Assembly (NCBI GenBank): GCA_002424305.1
Contig: DIQZ01000030.1
Coordinates: 1-14,602, forward strand
Length of the DNA: 14,602 nucleotides
From: Firmicutes bacterium UBA5449
GTDB taxonomy: Bacteria; Bacillota; SHA-98; UBA4971
Direction: 5' to 3'
In this document: one piece after another, positions 1-6,614 of the stretch
How the letters are laid out: every line of letters begins with the position of its first letter
How positions within the stretch are numbered: position 1 is the stretch's first letter
The notes under the pieces: generated by a model
Told to the model about the DNA's origin: nothing
The model's input: the letters and a program-made list of their open reading frames with translations, nothing else
Databases searched by the model: none
Made by a program: the position numbers and the translations under genes

Positions 1-169
1 TTGGATTATACTTGTCCCATATGCTTACGACATCAGTTACAGGCAAATTGCCACCTAAGTGATGTCTTCTCAATCTAAGAGCAAGGTTGCCGACGTTCGC
101 AGGCATGGGTTAAGTCCCCTCCGACGTAACGCCGACAACCTCAAAGCGCGACCTGGATCTTGACTTATC
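1..169 (-). other. Structured non-coding stretch downstream of the last minus-strand gene
   Basis: No convincing gene is seen here. Two inverted repeats stand out. Bases 84-97 pair with 128-141. Read as minus-strand RNA this is an unbroken 14-bp stem with two G-U pairs, whereas the plus strand would have two mismatches, so the structure fits minus-strand transcription. Bases 29-35 pair with 60-66 around an inner hairpin (42-45 with 49-52). There is no T-tract to make a terminator for the gene ending at 170. The element may be the leader of a further minus-strand gene lying left of the window, or a read-through 3' structure. Confidence 0.4.
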
Positions 170-1168
170 TTAAGGCATATCTATTAACTGGATCTCAGCT
201 ATCTGTTTTACCCTGTCTTTTCTGGACGGCAAGTCCGGACCTGTTAGCATCAGAGGACCGTCTTTTTCTGACAGAACTTCACCGTTCTTCTTGTATGCCA
301 AGATAATATTCTTGTTTCTCATGATTAGCATAGAGTCAAGTTCTGCACTGTAACCGTCAACTGACACTACTTTGACCTTGTAGCCTTTTCGTGCCAGGTC
401 ATCATTGAACCTGTAATGACCTTGAGGCGAGTCTCCTCCGTCCATCATAGATACCATTACCCACAAGGCTACCCCTTCATAGACCTCTTCATTACCTTCT
501 TTATCCGTGGTTTCCCACACTATTGTCGGGTGTGGAGTATCGGGGCACGTTGCGATACTTTCAAAAGTAGCGCGATCGAATTCAGTTGTCTCTAAGCCTT
601 TGAGTGCAATTACCCAGTCTTCTACTTCGTCTACTACTTCGATTTTCGCTACTGATTTTACCCACCAATGCCCGTCTGTTACAGGCACGTTGCCTTTCTT
701 TATGTACGCGAGCCTCGGAAGGGTATCTTCCCCGAGGATCTTGGATTCGAAGATTAGAGCCATGGATACATCGCCTATGCGTAGCGCTTTGCCGGTCTCA
801 TCATAAGTCAACACATTTCCGTTGACCTGAGTGTTGCTGAATGTCATAGTGTAGCCGTCACTGGCCGTAATTTGAATGCCTTGGCCAGGACCAAGGCCAC
901 CTACTTTAGCAAGGAGATCGCTGATTGCTACTGCCTTATAGTCATAAGGCCCTCTGAGCGTGCCTGTGCTCCTAATTAAGCCTGCGTTACCTTCTACTGT
1001 ATTCATTTTCAAAAGATCTGCCTCAGTCAGTCTTACGCTCTTATCTCCTGAGACCACTTCCACTGCTAAGGTTTCACTTGCATGGGCACTTGCCGGCTGC
1101 AGTGTTACAGCTAGAAGACTCAGCATTATGACAGCAACGATTAAGAGAGAGTTACGTTTTCTTTGCAT
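170..1168 (-). CDS. Secreted protein with two tandem SUOX-like (Oxidored_molyb-type) folds
   Basis: A 332-residue exported protein of unknown function. Residues 1-28 form a signal peptide (basic start, hydrophobic core, cleavage after an A-S-A site). Two repeats of about 150 residues follow, at about 32-180 and 183-332. Each resembles the small sulfite-oxidase-like molybdopterin-binding fold: a hydrophobic segment of the 'GVPL..LL' type, then a DGY motif (104-106 and 271-273), then a 'Y-x-x-x-G-x-x-L' strand and a C-terminal 'I-x-E-I-x-L' strand. The second repeat has Cys208 and His213 in C-x-D-x-P-H; the first repeat has no cysteine. It is a same-length paralogue of the protein at 2482-3486. 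The ATG follows AAAGGAGG by 7 bases. It lies 32 bases after the S-component gene, so it is probably co-transcribed with it. Cofactor binding is not demonstrated; a ligand-binding role is inference. Confidence 0.72.
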   Translation of the reverse strand: MQRKRNSLLIVAVIMLSLLAVTLQPASAHASETLAVEVVSGDKSVRLTEADLLKMNTVEGNAGLIRSTGTLRGPYDYKAVAISDLLAKVGGLGPGQGIQITASDGYTMTFSNTQVNGNVLTYDETGKALRIGDVSMALIFESKILGEDTLPRLAYIKKGNVPVTDGHWWVKSVAKIEVVDEVEDWVIALKGLETTEFDRATFESIATCPDTPHPTIVWETTDKEGNEEVYEGVALWVMVSMMDGGDSPQGHYRFNDDLARKGYKVKVVSVDGYSAELDSMLIMRNKNIILAYKKNGEVLSEKDGPLMLTGPDLPSRKDRVKQIAEIQLIDMP

Positions 1169-1200
1169 GATACAGCCTCCTTTTCATTTCTTCCGCAAAC

Positions 1201-2253
1201 TCATTTTACCAGGATACTTGATACCATCTTAACCCAGTAAGCGCCTTCATGCTCCGGGGCCACAATCCGAAGAGTGTCACCGTCCTGGGCAAGAATCACA
1301 TTTCTGTCGTCCATAACACTGCTTAGTTCAAATTCCGCTTCGTATCCGTCAGTTGCTACTATCAGAATCTTCTTGGCTCCGGGCTTGGGACCTGCTTGCT
1401 CTAAAATCAACGACAATGGAACCCCTGTGTAGTCAGCAGGAGGGATATAGGTAACCTGTCCTTTGAGTTCAGCCGTGATGGTTATTGTATGGCGCTCAAA
1501 GTCTATGGGTCGGTATTCCAGAGGTTCCAATACATTACCTGCTACCTGGCAAGTAGGACCGGTCCAAAAAGGTTGAAAAACGTTGGTATAGTAGTAGACT
1601 GCTCCTCCTGCCAGGCTGGCTACCATTACCATAGTCAGAACCAAATGCAACTTGCTTCTGCCTTGCCTCTTTTGTTTGCCTGCTGCTCTTAGAAGATGTG
1701 CGCCTTCTACTATATCCAATATGCCCCCTGCAAAATATCCACCGAATATCACACCTGAGAGAAAGGCGAAGAAGGCCATTAGAGCAATATAACCCCATGA
1801 TACGCCTGAAAAATAAAGCATCTGAAAGACTATGACGTTGGAAGCTGACGCTATCCCGCCTGCAAGACACAGCGCAAGGAGATTAGGATTAGGGAAGGGG
1901 AGCATGACAGCGTCTACCAGTAGTCCTTCAATTACCGAAACGAGCACAATAGGGAATCCGTGAGTGCTTCCTGTAAACATTTCCACAATTCCCTTGAGAA
2001 CTCCGGCCATGGTACCGGCCCCGGTGCGGCCTACCAGAACACGGACTAACACAAACCAGAAAACATGCAGGCCTGCCATCCACTGCCCTGCGCCAAAAGG
2101 CACCCCGAAAACCCTGTTCATCAAGTTGCCCAGGTACCCAACGTATGTACTAAGCACACCGCCTGCTGCGCTTACTATGGCTATGAGCGCCAAATCTCTG
2201 GTGCTAAAGTAGTAGCTCTTTGGGATGCGTTGTTTTCCGGGGTTCCGATCCAT
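1201..2253 (-). CDS. ECF-transporter S-component-like membrane protein fused to an extracytoplasmic SUOX-like domain
   Basis: A 350-residue protein. About residues 18-182 are strongly hydrophobic, with about six membrane segments and small-residue-rich stretches reminiscent of ECF transporter substrate-binding (S) components, most like the YkoE type. A further membrane segment at about 202-222 leads to a C-terminal domain (about 235-350) with the same DGY motif (302-304) and 'TGVPL' segment as the neighbours. No Cys sits at the usual molybdenum-ligand place in this domain. An upstream in-frame ATG at 2319 exists, but the ATG at 2253 has GGAGGT 7 bases before it, and that site lies inside the longer reading frame. 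No EcfA or EcfT is in the window; they may lie to the left or be encoded elsewhere. The substrate is unknown. A plain S-component does not normally carry this tail, so the fusion links uptake to the neighbouring secreted proteins. Confidence 0.65.
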   Translation of the reverse strand: MDRNPGKQRIPKSYYFSTRDLALIAIVSAAGGVLSTYVGYLGNLMNRVFGVPFGAGQWMAGLHVFWFVLVRVLVGRTGAGTMAGVLKGIVEMFTGSTHGFPIVLVSVIEGLLVDAVMLPFPNPNLLALCLAGGIASASNVIVFQMLYFSGVSWGYIALMAFFAFLSGVIFGGYFAGGILDIVEGAHLLRAAGKQKRQGRSKLHLVLTMVMVASLAGGAVYYYTNVFQPFWTGPTCQVAGNVLEPLEYRPIDFERHTITITAELKGQVTYIPPADYTGVPLSLILEQAGPKPGAKKILIVATDGYEAEFELSSVMDDRNVILAQDGDTLRIVAPEHEGAYWVKMVSSILVK

Positions 2254-2260
2254 CTGCTTT

Positions 2261-2266
2261 ACCTCC
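2261..2266 (-). promoter_or_regulatory. Ribosome binding site deciding the start of the S-component gene
   Basis: GGAGGT on the minus strand, 7 bases before the ATG at 2253. It argues against the longer in-frame start at 2319, which has no comparable site. Confidence 0.75.
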
Positions 2267-2362
2267 ATATCAGGGGTTATCTGACAGGACTTATGTGCTG
2301 CAAAGCGACCACAGTTCACGGCGACTAACTTAGGTCACACCTTAGCCTTCTTGGTAAAATAC

Positions 2363-2475
2363 GGGTTGCCGGCGATGTATGAGGGATGGTGCCTTGAGGA
2401 CGCTTTCATAAGCAGGTCGACCTGCAGGCTTAGGCCAGGATCTACTTGCGTTCGCAAGACAGATACCGGCAACCC
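2363..2475 (-). ncRNA. Structured leader element before the S-component gene (unknown class)
   Basis: This is part of the 228-base gap between two minus-strand genes. A perfect 10-bp closing stem (2363-2372 with 2466-2475) encloses about 93 bases. Inside are a hairpin at 2440-2464 (ATCT/AGAT outer pairs, CTTGCG/CGCAAG inner pairs), a 14-base perfect palindrome at 2412-2425 that is also flanked by TAAGC/GCTTA (2409-2413, 2428-2432), and small helices beyond. This multi-branched layout is typical of riboswitch aptamers. I see no signature of the TPP, cobalamin or lysine classes. The closing stem resembles that of the element at 84-141. A DNA-level palindromic repeat is the alternative. Confidence 0.45.
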
Positions 2476-2481
2476 ATACTC

Positions 2482-3486
2482 CTATTTCCTGGGAAGATTC
2501 ACTAATTGGATTTCGGCTATTCCTTTGATCATGTACTGCCTAAAAGGCAGGCCATTTCCGGCTAAGGTCAGTGGGAACATATCTCCTGACAGAATAATGC
2601 CGTTCTTCTTTATGGCCAAAAAAATGTCGTTATTCCTTGCTATTTGCTCTGAATCGAGCCTTACAGAGTACCGATCTCCAGCTATTAACTTAACTCTGTA
2701 CCCCTGGGTTGCCAGGTCATCATTGAACCTGTAATGGCCATCCGGGCTATCGCCACCATCAATCATAGCCACCAGAACCCAGAGAGGTAAGCCTTCATAA
2801 GTTTCGAGATTGCCATTCTTGTCCATGGTTTCCCAAGTTGCAGTAAGATGGGGAGAGTCTTCACAATCAATGATAGTGTCAAATATCGTTTTATCTATGA
2901 CTGCGCTTTCAATGCCTGAGAGCTTTACTTGCCAGTCGTCTGTTGAGGTAACAACCTCAAGTTTTGCAATGCCTTTCATCCAGAGGGGGCCTGAAGTGAA
3001 GAGTTCATCTCTCTCACTTGTATAGATGATGCGTGGGAAAGCAATGGGTGCGTCTCTGTTTGATTCATAGGTCAGGAGCATGGTTGAGTTACCCAAGCGT
3101 AGAAGGTTTCCGTCTTTGTCATATGTAAAGATATTACCTGTAACCTCCAGATGACTGAAGTCTCTAACGTATCCGTCTCTGGAAGTTACTCTGAGAGATT
3201 GTCCTTTCTTAATCCCTCCGACCTTCTCAAGTAGGTCTTTCATGTATACGCCTTTATACGCAAACGGCCCCTGAACTGTGCCTCCGGATTTTCTGAAGCC
3301 TGCTTCTGTTGTTACAGCCGGCATCTTCTCTAATTCGTCCTGCGTAAGATTAATTGTCTTTTCGCCTGATGTAATCTCTAAGCTCCATGCCTCAGAAGCC
3401 TGAGAAGCAAAAGGTATCGCTGAAAAAACAAGAAAGCTCATCAACACGAACAAAGTGACCAACAGTAAATTGCGGTCTTTTCTCAT
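2482..3486 (-). CDS. Secreted protein with two tandem SUOX-like folds, paralogue of the protein at 170-1168
   Basis: A 334-residue exported protein. Residues 1-30 form a signal peptide. Two SUOX-like repeats follow (about 33-178 and 182-334). The motif is DGY at 104-106 in repeat one and DRY at 271-273 in repeat two, a departure from the pattern in the other five domains. Cys208 and His213 sit in C-x-D-x-P-H exactly as in the paralogue. The stretch around 241-259, with G-G-D-S-P and H-Y-R-F-N-D-D-L-A, is nearly identical between the two. The two proteins align almost without gaps, which suggests tandem duplication with the S-component gene between them. The ATG follows GAGGAGG by 7 bases. It starts 45 bases after the metallophosphoesterase gene, so the two are probably one transcript. 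No catalytic function can be assigned; binding of a pterin-like or other small ligand is inference. Confidence 0.72.
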   Translation of the reverse strand: MRKDRNLLLVTLFVLMSFLVFSAIPFASQASEAWSLEITSGEKTINLTQDELEKMPAVTTEAGFRKSGGTVQGPFAYKGVYMKDLLEKVGGIKKGQSLRVTSRDGYVRDFSHLEVTGNIFTYDKDGNLLRLGNSTMLLTYESNRDAPIAFPRIIYTSERDELFTSGPLWMKGIAKLEVVTSTDDWQVKLSGIESAVIDKTIFDTIIDCEDSPHLTATWETMDKNGNLETYEGLPLWVLVAMIDGGDSPDGHYRFNDDLATQGYRVKLIAGDRYSVRLDSEQIARNNDIFLAIKKNGIILSGDMFPLTLAGNGLPFRQYMIKGIAEIQLVNLPRK

Positions 3487-3531
3487 GAATTATCCTCCTC
3501 ACACCGGATAGTACTATTAAGACAGCTGCTG

Positions 3532-4830
3532 CTACTTGACTCTAATTTCGGAAACAAACCTCGCCCACCGTCCACCTGCAGACTTATACACATGCCATCC
3601 CTGGCCGGGAGAGGACGTTTGGGCGCAGTCGTCATTACCATATATTCCGTCCGGCGGGGCAAAAACCAATCTTGGCCCTTCTTGCCAATCAGGTGGAGCA
3701 GCCCCGTCCTTTTCGTAGGCAATGAGCATCGTCCCTTGAATCTCAGCCCACTCAGGTGACGGATGCACGTTATCGTAGCTGAATTCTTGAGAGTAACCGT
3801 CACTGCACGTAACAACAAGGGTTTGGCCGGGTTGAATTCCACCGACATGATCAAGTAATGTCGAAATAGGGACACCTACATACAATCCTTGTCCGCGGAG
3901 ATTACCGAACTGATTCTCAAAGGAAGAATGTGACTCAACCGGGGGAAGGAGCGAAAGTTCACCCAATGTGAATTCTCTTTCTTCTCCTTCGGATATGACT
4001 TTTATCCGTGGTTCTTCATAGTCTACATCAACACGGACAGCTTCTACCTTGACGTCATCCTTATGCACCTGTACCAAAGTGTAATGGTGGAACCCACCTT
4101 GTTCAGGTGGCGCATAGAGTAACGCGCCTGCTCCTCCTGTCGTAACATAGAGGACACCGGCATCCTCCTTTATGTCAAAGATATGAACGTGACCGTTAAA
4201 AACAGCCTTGACATCACCGGCTGCAAAGAGCTCTTTGAGCTTCTGAGCTTGATCTTTGTCCACAAAGGAGTGTTCGACTTCAGGTAGAGGATCGAACAAG
4301 GGAATATGCATGAAAACGAATTTAGGTCCGTCCCATCCCAGTTCCTCTATGAGCCATGACATTTGCTCTTCGTCTATGGTACCTGCAGAACTGTCCAGGG
4401 CGATGAATTTGTGGCCTTTTTCAAAAAAGGAATAGAACCTATCCTTGCCTATCAGCTCACCATAGATTCGGCCGCCTTCACCTCGGACATCGTGATTTCC
4501 AAGAACAGGATACCAAGGCATTTCCAGTTTTTCTGTTTGGCTGATGAAGTCTTCATACTGCTTTCTGGTGCCGGAAGCCACCATGTCGCCACAATGAAGA
4601 ACGAATTCAGGACCGCCTTTATCTAATGCATCAACCACGTTTTGCCAGACGTGACTCCTGCCTTGGCTATCACCGACCACTGCGAAGGTAAGACTTGCCT
4701 GTGATGCAGCATAATGCTTATAGACGCTGAACGCTGCGATGGCACATATTATCAGTACTCCTATGATGACTAGGGAACGCGCTTTAGATCTTGACGCTCC
4801 TGTCTTTTCTAAGGGGAGTTTTCGCGTCAT
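3532..4830 (-). CDS. Membrane-anchored metallophosphoesterase fused to a SUOX-like domain
   Basis: A 432-residue protein. One uncleaved membrane anchor (about 19-37) is followed by a calcineurin-like phosphoesterase domain (about 46-270), so the enzyme faces outside. Metal-binding motifs are visible in order: D53-S-Q55 (Gln where many family members have His), G-D at 81-82, G-N-H-D at 111-114, His175, and G-H-V-H at 213-216. About 275-432 is a SUOX-like domain with 'VGVPISTLL' (318-326) and DGY (344-346), matching the neighbouring proteins. The likely activity is hydrolysis of a phosphoester outside the membrane, perhaps trimming a phosphorylated ligand before uptake. This is inference from the S-component two genes downstream. 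The ATG at 4830 follows AGGAGGG by 12 bases, a slightly long spacing. It is the first gene of the minus-strand set and lies directly behind an attenuator-like terminator. Confidence 0.78.
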   Translation of the reverse strand: MTRKLPLEKTGASRSKARSLVIIGVLIICAIAAFSVYKHYAASQASLTFAVVGDSQGRSHVWQNVVDALDKGGPEFVLHCGDMVASGTRKQYEDFISQTEKLEMPWYPVLGNHDVRGEGGRIYGELIGKDRFYSFFEKGHKFIALDSSAGTIDEEQMSWLIEELGWDGPKFVFMHIPLFDPLPEVEHSFVDKDQAQKLKELFAAGDVKAVFNGHVHIFDIKEDAGVLYVTTGGAGALLYAPPEQGGFHHYTLVQVHKDDVKVEAVRVDVDYEEPRIKVISEGEEREFTLGELSLLPPVESHSSFENQFGNLRGQGLYVGVPISTLLDHVGGIQPGQTLVVTCSDGYSQEFSYDNVHPSPEWAEIQGTMLIAYEKDGAAPPDWQEGPRLVFAPPDGIYGNDDCAQTSSPGQGWHVYKSAGGRWARFVSEIRVK

Positions 4831-4861
4831 TGGTTAGGTTTTCCCTCCTATAAGTGTGCTC

Positions 4862-4906
4862 TCAACAACAAAGAAACCGGATTCTGCGGAAAAGAGCAAA
4901 ATCCGG
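4862..4906 (-). terminator. Intrinsic terminator in the leader of the metallophosphoesterase gene
   Basis: On the minus strand, a stem formed by 4900-4906 with 4877-4883 (7 bp) continues through a U-G pair and 3 more bp (4896-4898 with 4885-4887) around an 8-base loop. It is followed by the T-rich tail TTTCTTTGTTGTTG. The wobble pair and the tail both favour the minus strand. The nearest gene upstream on this side is on the opposite strand, so the terminator sits inside the 5' leader, 31 bases before the start codon. This is the usual place for riboswitch or attenuator control. Confidence 0.75.
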
Positions 4907-5020
4907 CTTTAGCCTGCGATTACTACTTTCTCTCCTTTCCGCGACGGGAGGCACACAAGTTTCCTAATTGCACCCTATCGGTCCGCCTGCCATAGCGTTC
5001 GCCTTAGGTCAGGGGACTCG
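4907..5020 (-). ncRNA. Candidate aptamer or attenuator leader, class unknown
   Basis: This minus-strand sequence directly precedes the terminator at 4862-4906. A stem pairs 5010-5017 with 4981-4989 (8 bp with one bulged base) and encloses a 20-base loop holding the GCGAACG motif also seen in the other two minus-strand gaps. A short GGC-TAAA-GCC hairpin abuts the terminator and could take part in an alternative fold. I could not match conserved cores of the TPP, cobalamin, lysine, c-di-GMP-I or T-box classes by eye. A molybdenum-cofactor-type element is worth testing because of the neighbouring protein folds, but I do not recognise it as such. Confidence 0.45.
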
Positions 5021-5086
5021 GAGAATTTATCATAGTTTCTGATTGATATTCGACATGTTTGCGGGAATTCCTTTATTTCCGCGGGC

Positions 5087-5116
5087 TTTACAAGCTCGCT
5101 CGCTACGTGATAAAAT
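5087..5116 (+). promoter_or_regulatory. Probable sigma-A promoter of the tig-clpP-clpX operon
   Basis: TTTACA (5087-5092) and TAAAAT (5111-5116) are separated by 18 bases. A TG dinucleotide one base before the -10 makes an extended -10. Each hexamer has five of six consensus bases. The start point would be near 5123, leaving a leader of about 165 bases. Confidence 0.55.
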
Positions 5117-5194
5117 ATACCCGGCTGAATGGTTGGGATTGCTGCCTCGGCGGATGCGACTCAGTTGTCTACCGGGGTATTGTTTTTGTTTGTT
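5117..5194 (+). terminator. Possible attenuator hairpin in the tig leader
   Basis: ATACCCGG (5117-5124) pairs with CCGGGGTAT (5172-5180) with one bulged G, continued by CTGA/TCAG (5125-5128 with 5161-5164). It is followed at once by TGTTTTTGTTTGTT. The long loop makes it a weaker terminator than the others here. If it works it would attenuate tig expression, because it lies after the promoter. Confidence 0.35.
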
Positions 5195-5289
5195 CCTATA
5201 TTGCCCGGAGTTATGTGTTAAGGTTACTTATCTCCTGACCACAATAGAGTTAGTGTGGTACTCAGATCTTGACGGCGGGGTGGACATAA

Positions 5290-6585
5290 GTGAAAGCGAT
5301 AGTGGAAAAACTAGAAGATAGCTTTGCGCATCTAAGCATTGAAGTGGAAGAAACTAGGTTTCAGGAGGCTCTGGAAGAGAGTTACCATACATTGTCATAC
5401 CGTGTGAAAGTTCCGGGTTTCCGAAAGGGAAGGGTTCCAAGACAAGTCTTGGAGATGCGTATCGGTAAAGAAACCCTAATCGAAGACGCACTTCGAAGCC
5501 TTATCCCTCAAGTTTATGTTGAGGCTGTGAAAGAAACCGGGATTGATCCGCTGGATGAACCGGAGTTGAATGTTAGCGAAGTAGGGGAAGGGAAGCCCTT
5601 GAAGTTGACAGCTAGAGTTCTTGTAAGGCCCGAGGTAAGCTTGCCCGACTACAAGGAAACCCGTATTGAGAAGGAAATTCCGAAAGTCAGCGATGAAGAC
5701 GTTGACAGGCAAATCGAGATCCTCAGGGAAAATCAGGCCGTATTGGTCCCGATTGATCGCGAGACCGTCGTTGAGGGCGACTTTGTGCTAGTTGAGGTAA
5801 AGATCACTTCTCAAGGCGAGCCCGTGGAATTCGGCGTTGGTGAGGATACCGTTTTGGTTCAAGCCGGTGACAGTGAACATGATATATTCGGTATTGGCAA
5901 AGGTATTGTAGGCTTAAGTATAGGAGAGCAAACAGAGATTGAAATGACGTTGCCTGAAGGCTTTCCTGATGAAGAATTGGCAGGAAAACCGGGTTTAGCC
6001 GACGTTAAGATCGAAGGCATTCGAAAGAAGGAAGTCCCTGAGCTGAATGAAGAGTTTGCTAAGACAGTAGGCGGTTTCGAAAGCGTAGACGCTATGCGTC
6101 AAGGGATTCGAGAAATCCTTGAAAAGTCCGTCAAGGAACGTTTCGAGACTGAATATATAAATAAGGTAGTAGACAAGATTACTTCAGAGGCTGAACTGAA
6201 TGTCCCCGAAATTCTCGTGGAACGAGAAATCGATCGGGTGTTACAGAGTCTTGAGGTGAATCTTGTCCAACAAGGCCTATCACTGGATGGATACCTGGAG
6301 TCATGCGGCATGGACAAAGAGGCTCTACGCAGCAATTATCGCGATAACGCATACTCCGGCGTTAAGTCGGAATTTGTCTTGGATGCTGTTGCAAAAGCTG
6401 AAGGATTTACCGCATCAGATGACGAAGTCAACGAAAAGATTCAAGTGATTGCAGATTATAGGGAGACTTCTTTTGAAGATGTGAAGGAACTACTGGAGGA
6501 ATCCGGACGTATTAGACAGATAGAAGGTGCAATAATCAGAGAAAAAACCAGAAAGCACCTAGCTCAACTTGCTGCAGGAGAGTAG
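5290..6585 (+). CDS. tig: Trigger factor, ribosome-associated chaperone and peptidyl-prolyl isomerase
   Basis: This protein binds the ribosome near the exit tunnel and shields nascent chains. Its length of 431 residues is usual for the family. The N-terminal ribosome-binding domain (about 1-115) carries the signature G-F-R-K-G-R-V-P at 43-50. An FKBP-type isomerase domain follows (about 155-245, beginning near E-G-D-F-V). The helical C-terminal chaperone domain (about 250-431) opens with the typical P-E-L-N-E-E-F. The start is GTG at 5290, preceded by GGCGGGGTGG ending 6 bases before. It is the first gene of a run with clpP (29-base gap before the chosen clpP start) and clpX, the standard Firmicutes arrangement. 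Confidence 0.96.
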   Translation: MKAIVEKLEDSFAHLSIEVEETRFQEALEESYHTLSYRVKVPGFRKGRVPRQVLEMRIGKETLIEDALRSLIPQVYVEAVKETGIDPLDEPELNVSEVGEGKPLKLTARVLVRPEVSLPDYKETRIEKEIPKVSDEDVDRQIEILRENQAVLVPIDRETVVEGDFVLVEVKITSQGEPVEFGVGEDTVLVQAGDSEHDIFGIGKGIVGLSIGEQTEIEMTLPEGFPDEELAGKPGLADVKIEGIRKKEVPELNEEFAKTVGGFESVDAMRQGIREILEKSVKERFETEYINKVVDKITSEAELNVPEILVEREIDRVLQSLEVNLVQQGLSLDGYLESCGMDKEALRSNYRDNAYSGVKSEFVLDAVAKAEGFTASDDEVNEKIQVIADYRETSFEDVKELLEESGRIRQIEGAIIREKTRKHLAQLAAGE

Positions 6586-6600
6586 ACCCATGATACTAGA

Positions 6601-6607
6601 GAGGGGG
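6601..6607 (+). promoter_or_regulatory. Ribosome binding site deciding the clpP start
   Basis: GAGGGGG ends 7 bases before ATG 6615 but only 4 before the adjacent in-frame TTG 6612, so the ATG is preferred. Confidence 0.7.
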
Positions 6608-6614
6608 AATTTTG

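Larger units (their letters stand above)
4831..5289. other. Divergent intergenic region between the metallophosphoesterase gene and tig
   Basis: These 459 bases without a gene hold regulatory sequence on both strands. The minus strand has a structured leader (about 4900-5020) ending in an intrinsic terminator (4862-4906). The plus strand has the tig promoter (5087-5116), a long hairpin with a T-rich tail (5117-5194), a small hairpin (5238-5243 with 5254-5259) and the tig ribosome binding site. An open frame at 5043-5321 is not believed, since it is unlike any protein, crosses the tig promoter and hairpin, and overlaps the tig start. Confidence 0.7.

Noticed and set aside
2254..2319. N-terminal extension of the S-component protein by 22 residues
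   Set aside because: The ATG at 2253 has GGAGGT at the ideal distance; the upstream ATG has none, and the extra residues are not membrane- or signal-like.
2363..2475. TPP or cobalamin riboswitch before the S-component gene
   Set aside because: The conserved TPP CUGAGA-type core and the cobalamin GCCACUG core were not found on the minus strand.
5117..5194. T-box leader before tig
   Set aside because: No T-box consensus or specifier arrangement is visible, and trigger factor is not a usual T-box target.
5043..5321. Plus-strand open frame of 92 codons in the divergent region
   Set aside because: It spans the tig promoter and a hairpin, overlaps the tig start, has no clear ribosome binding site and resembles no protein.
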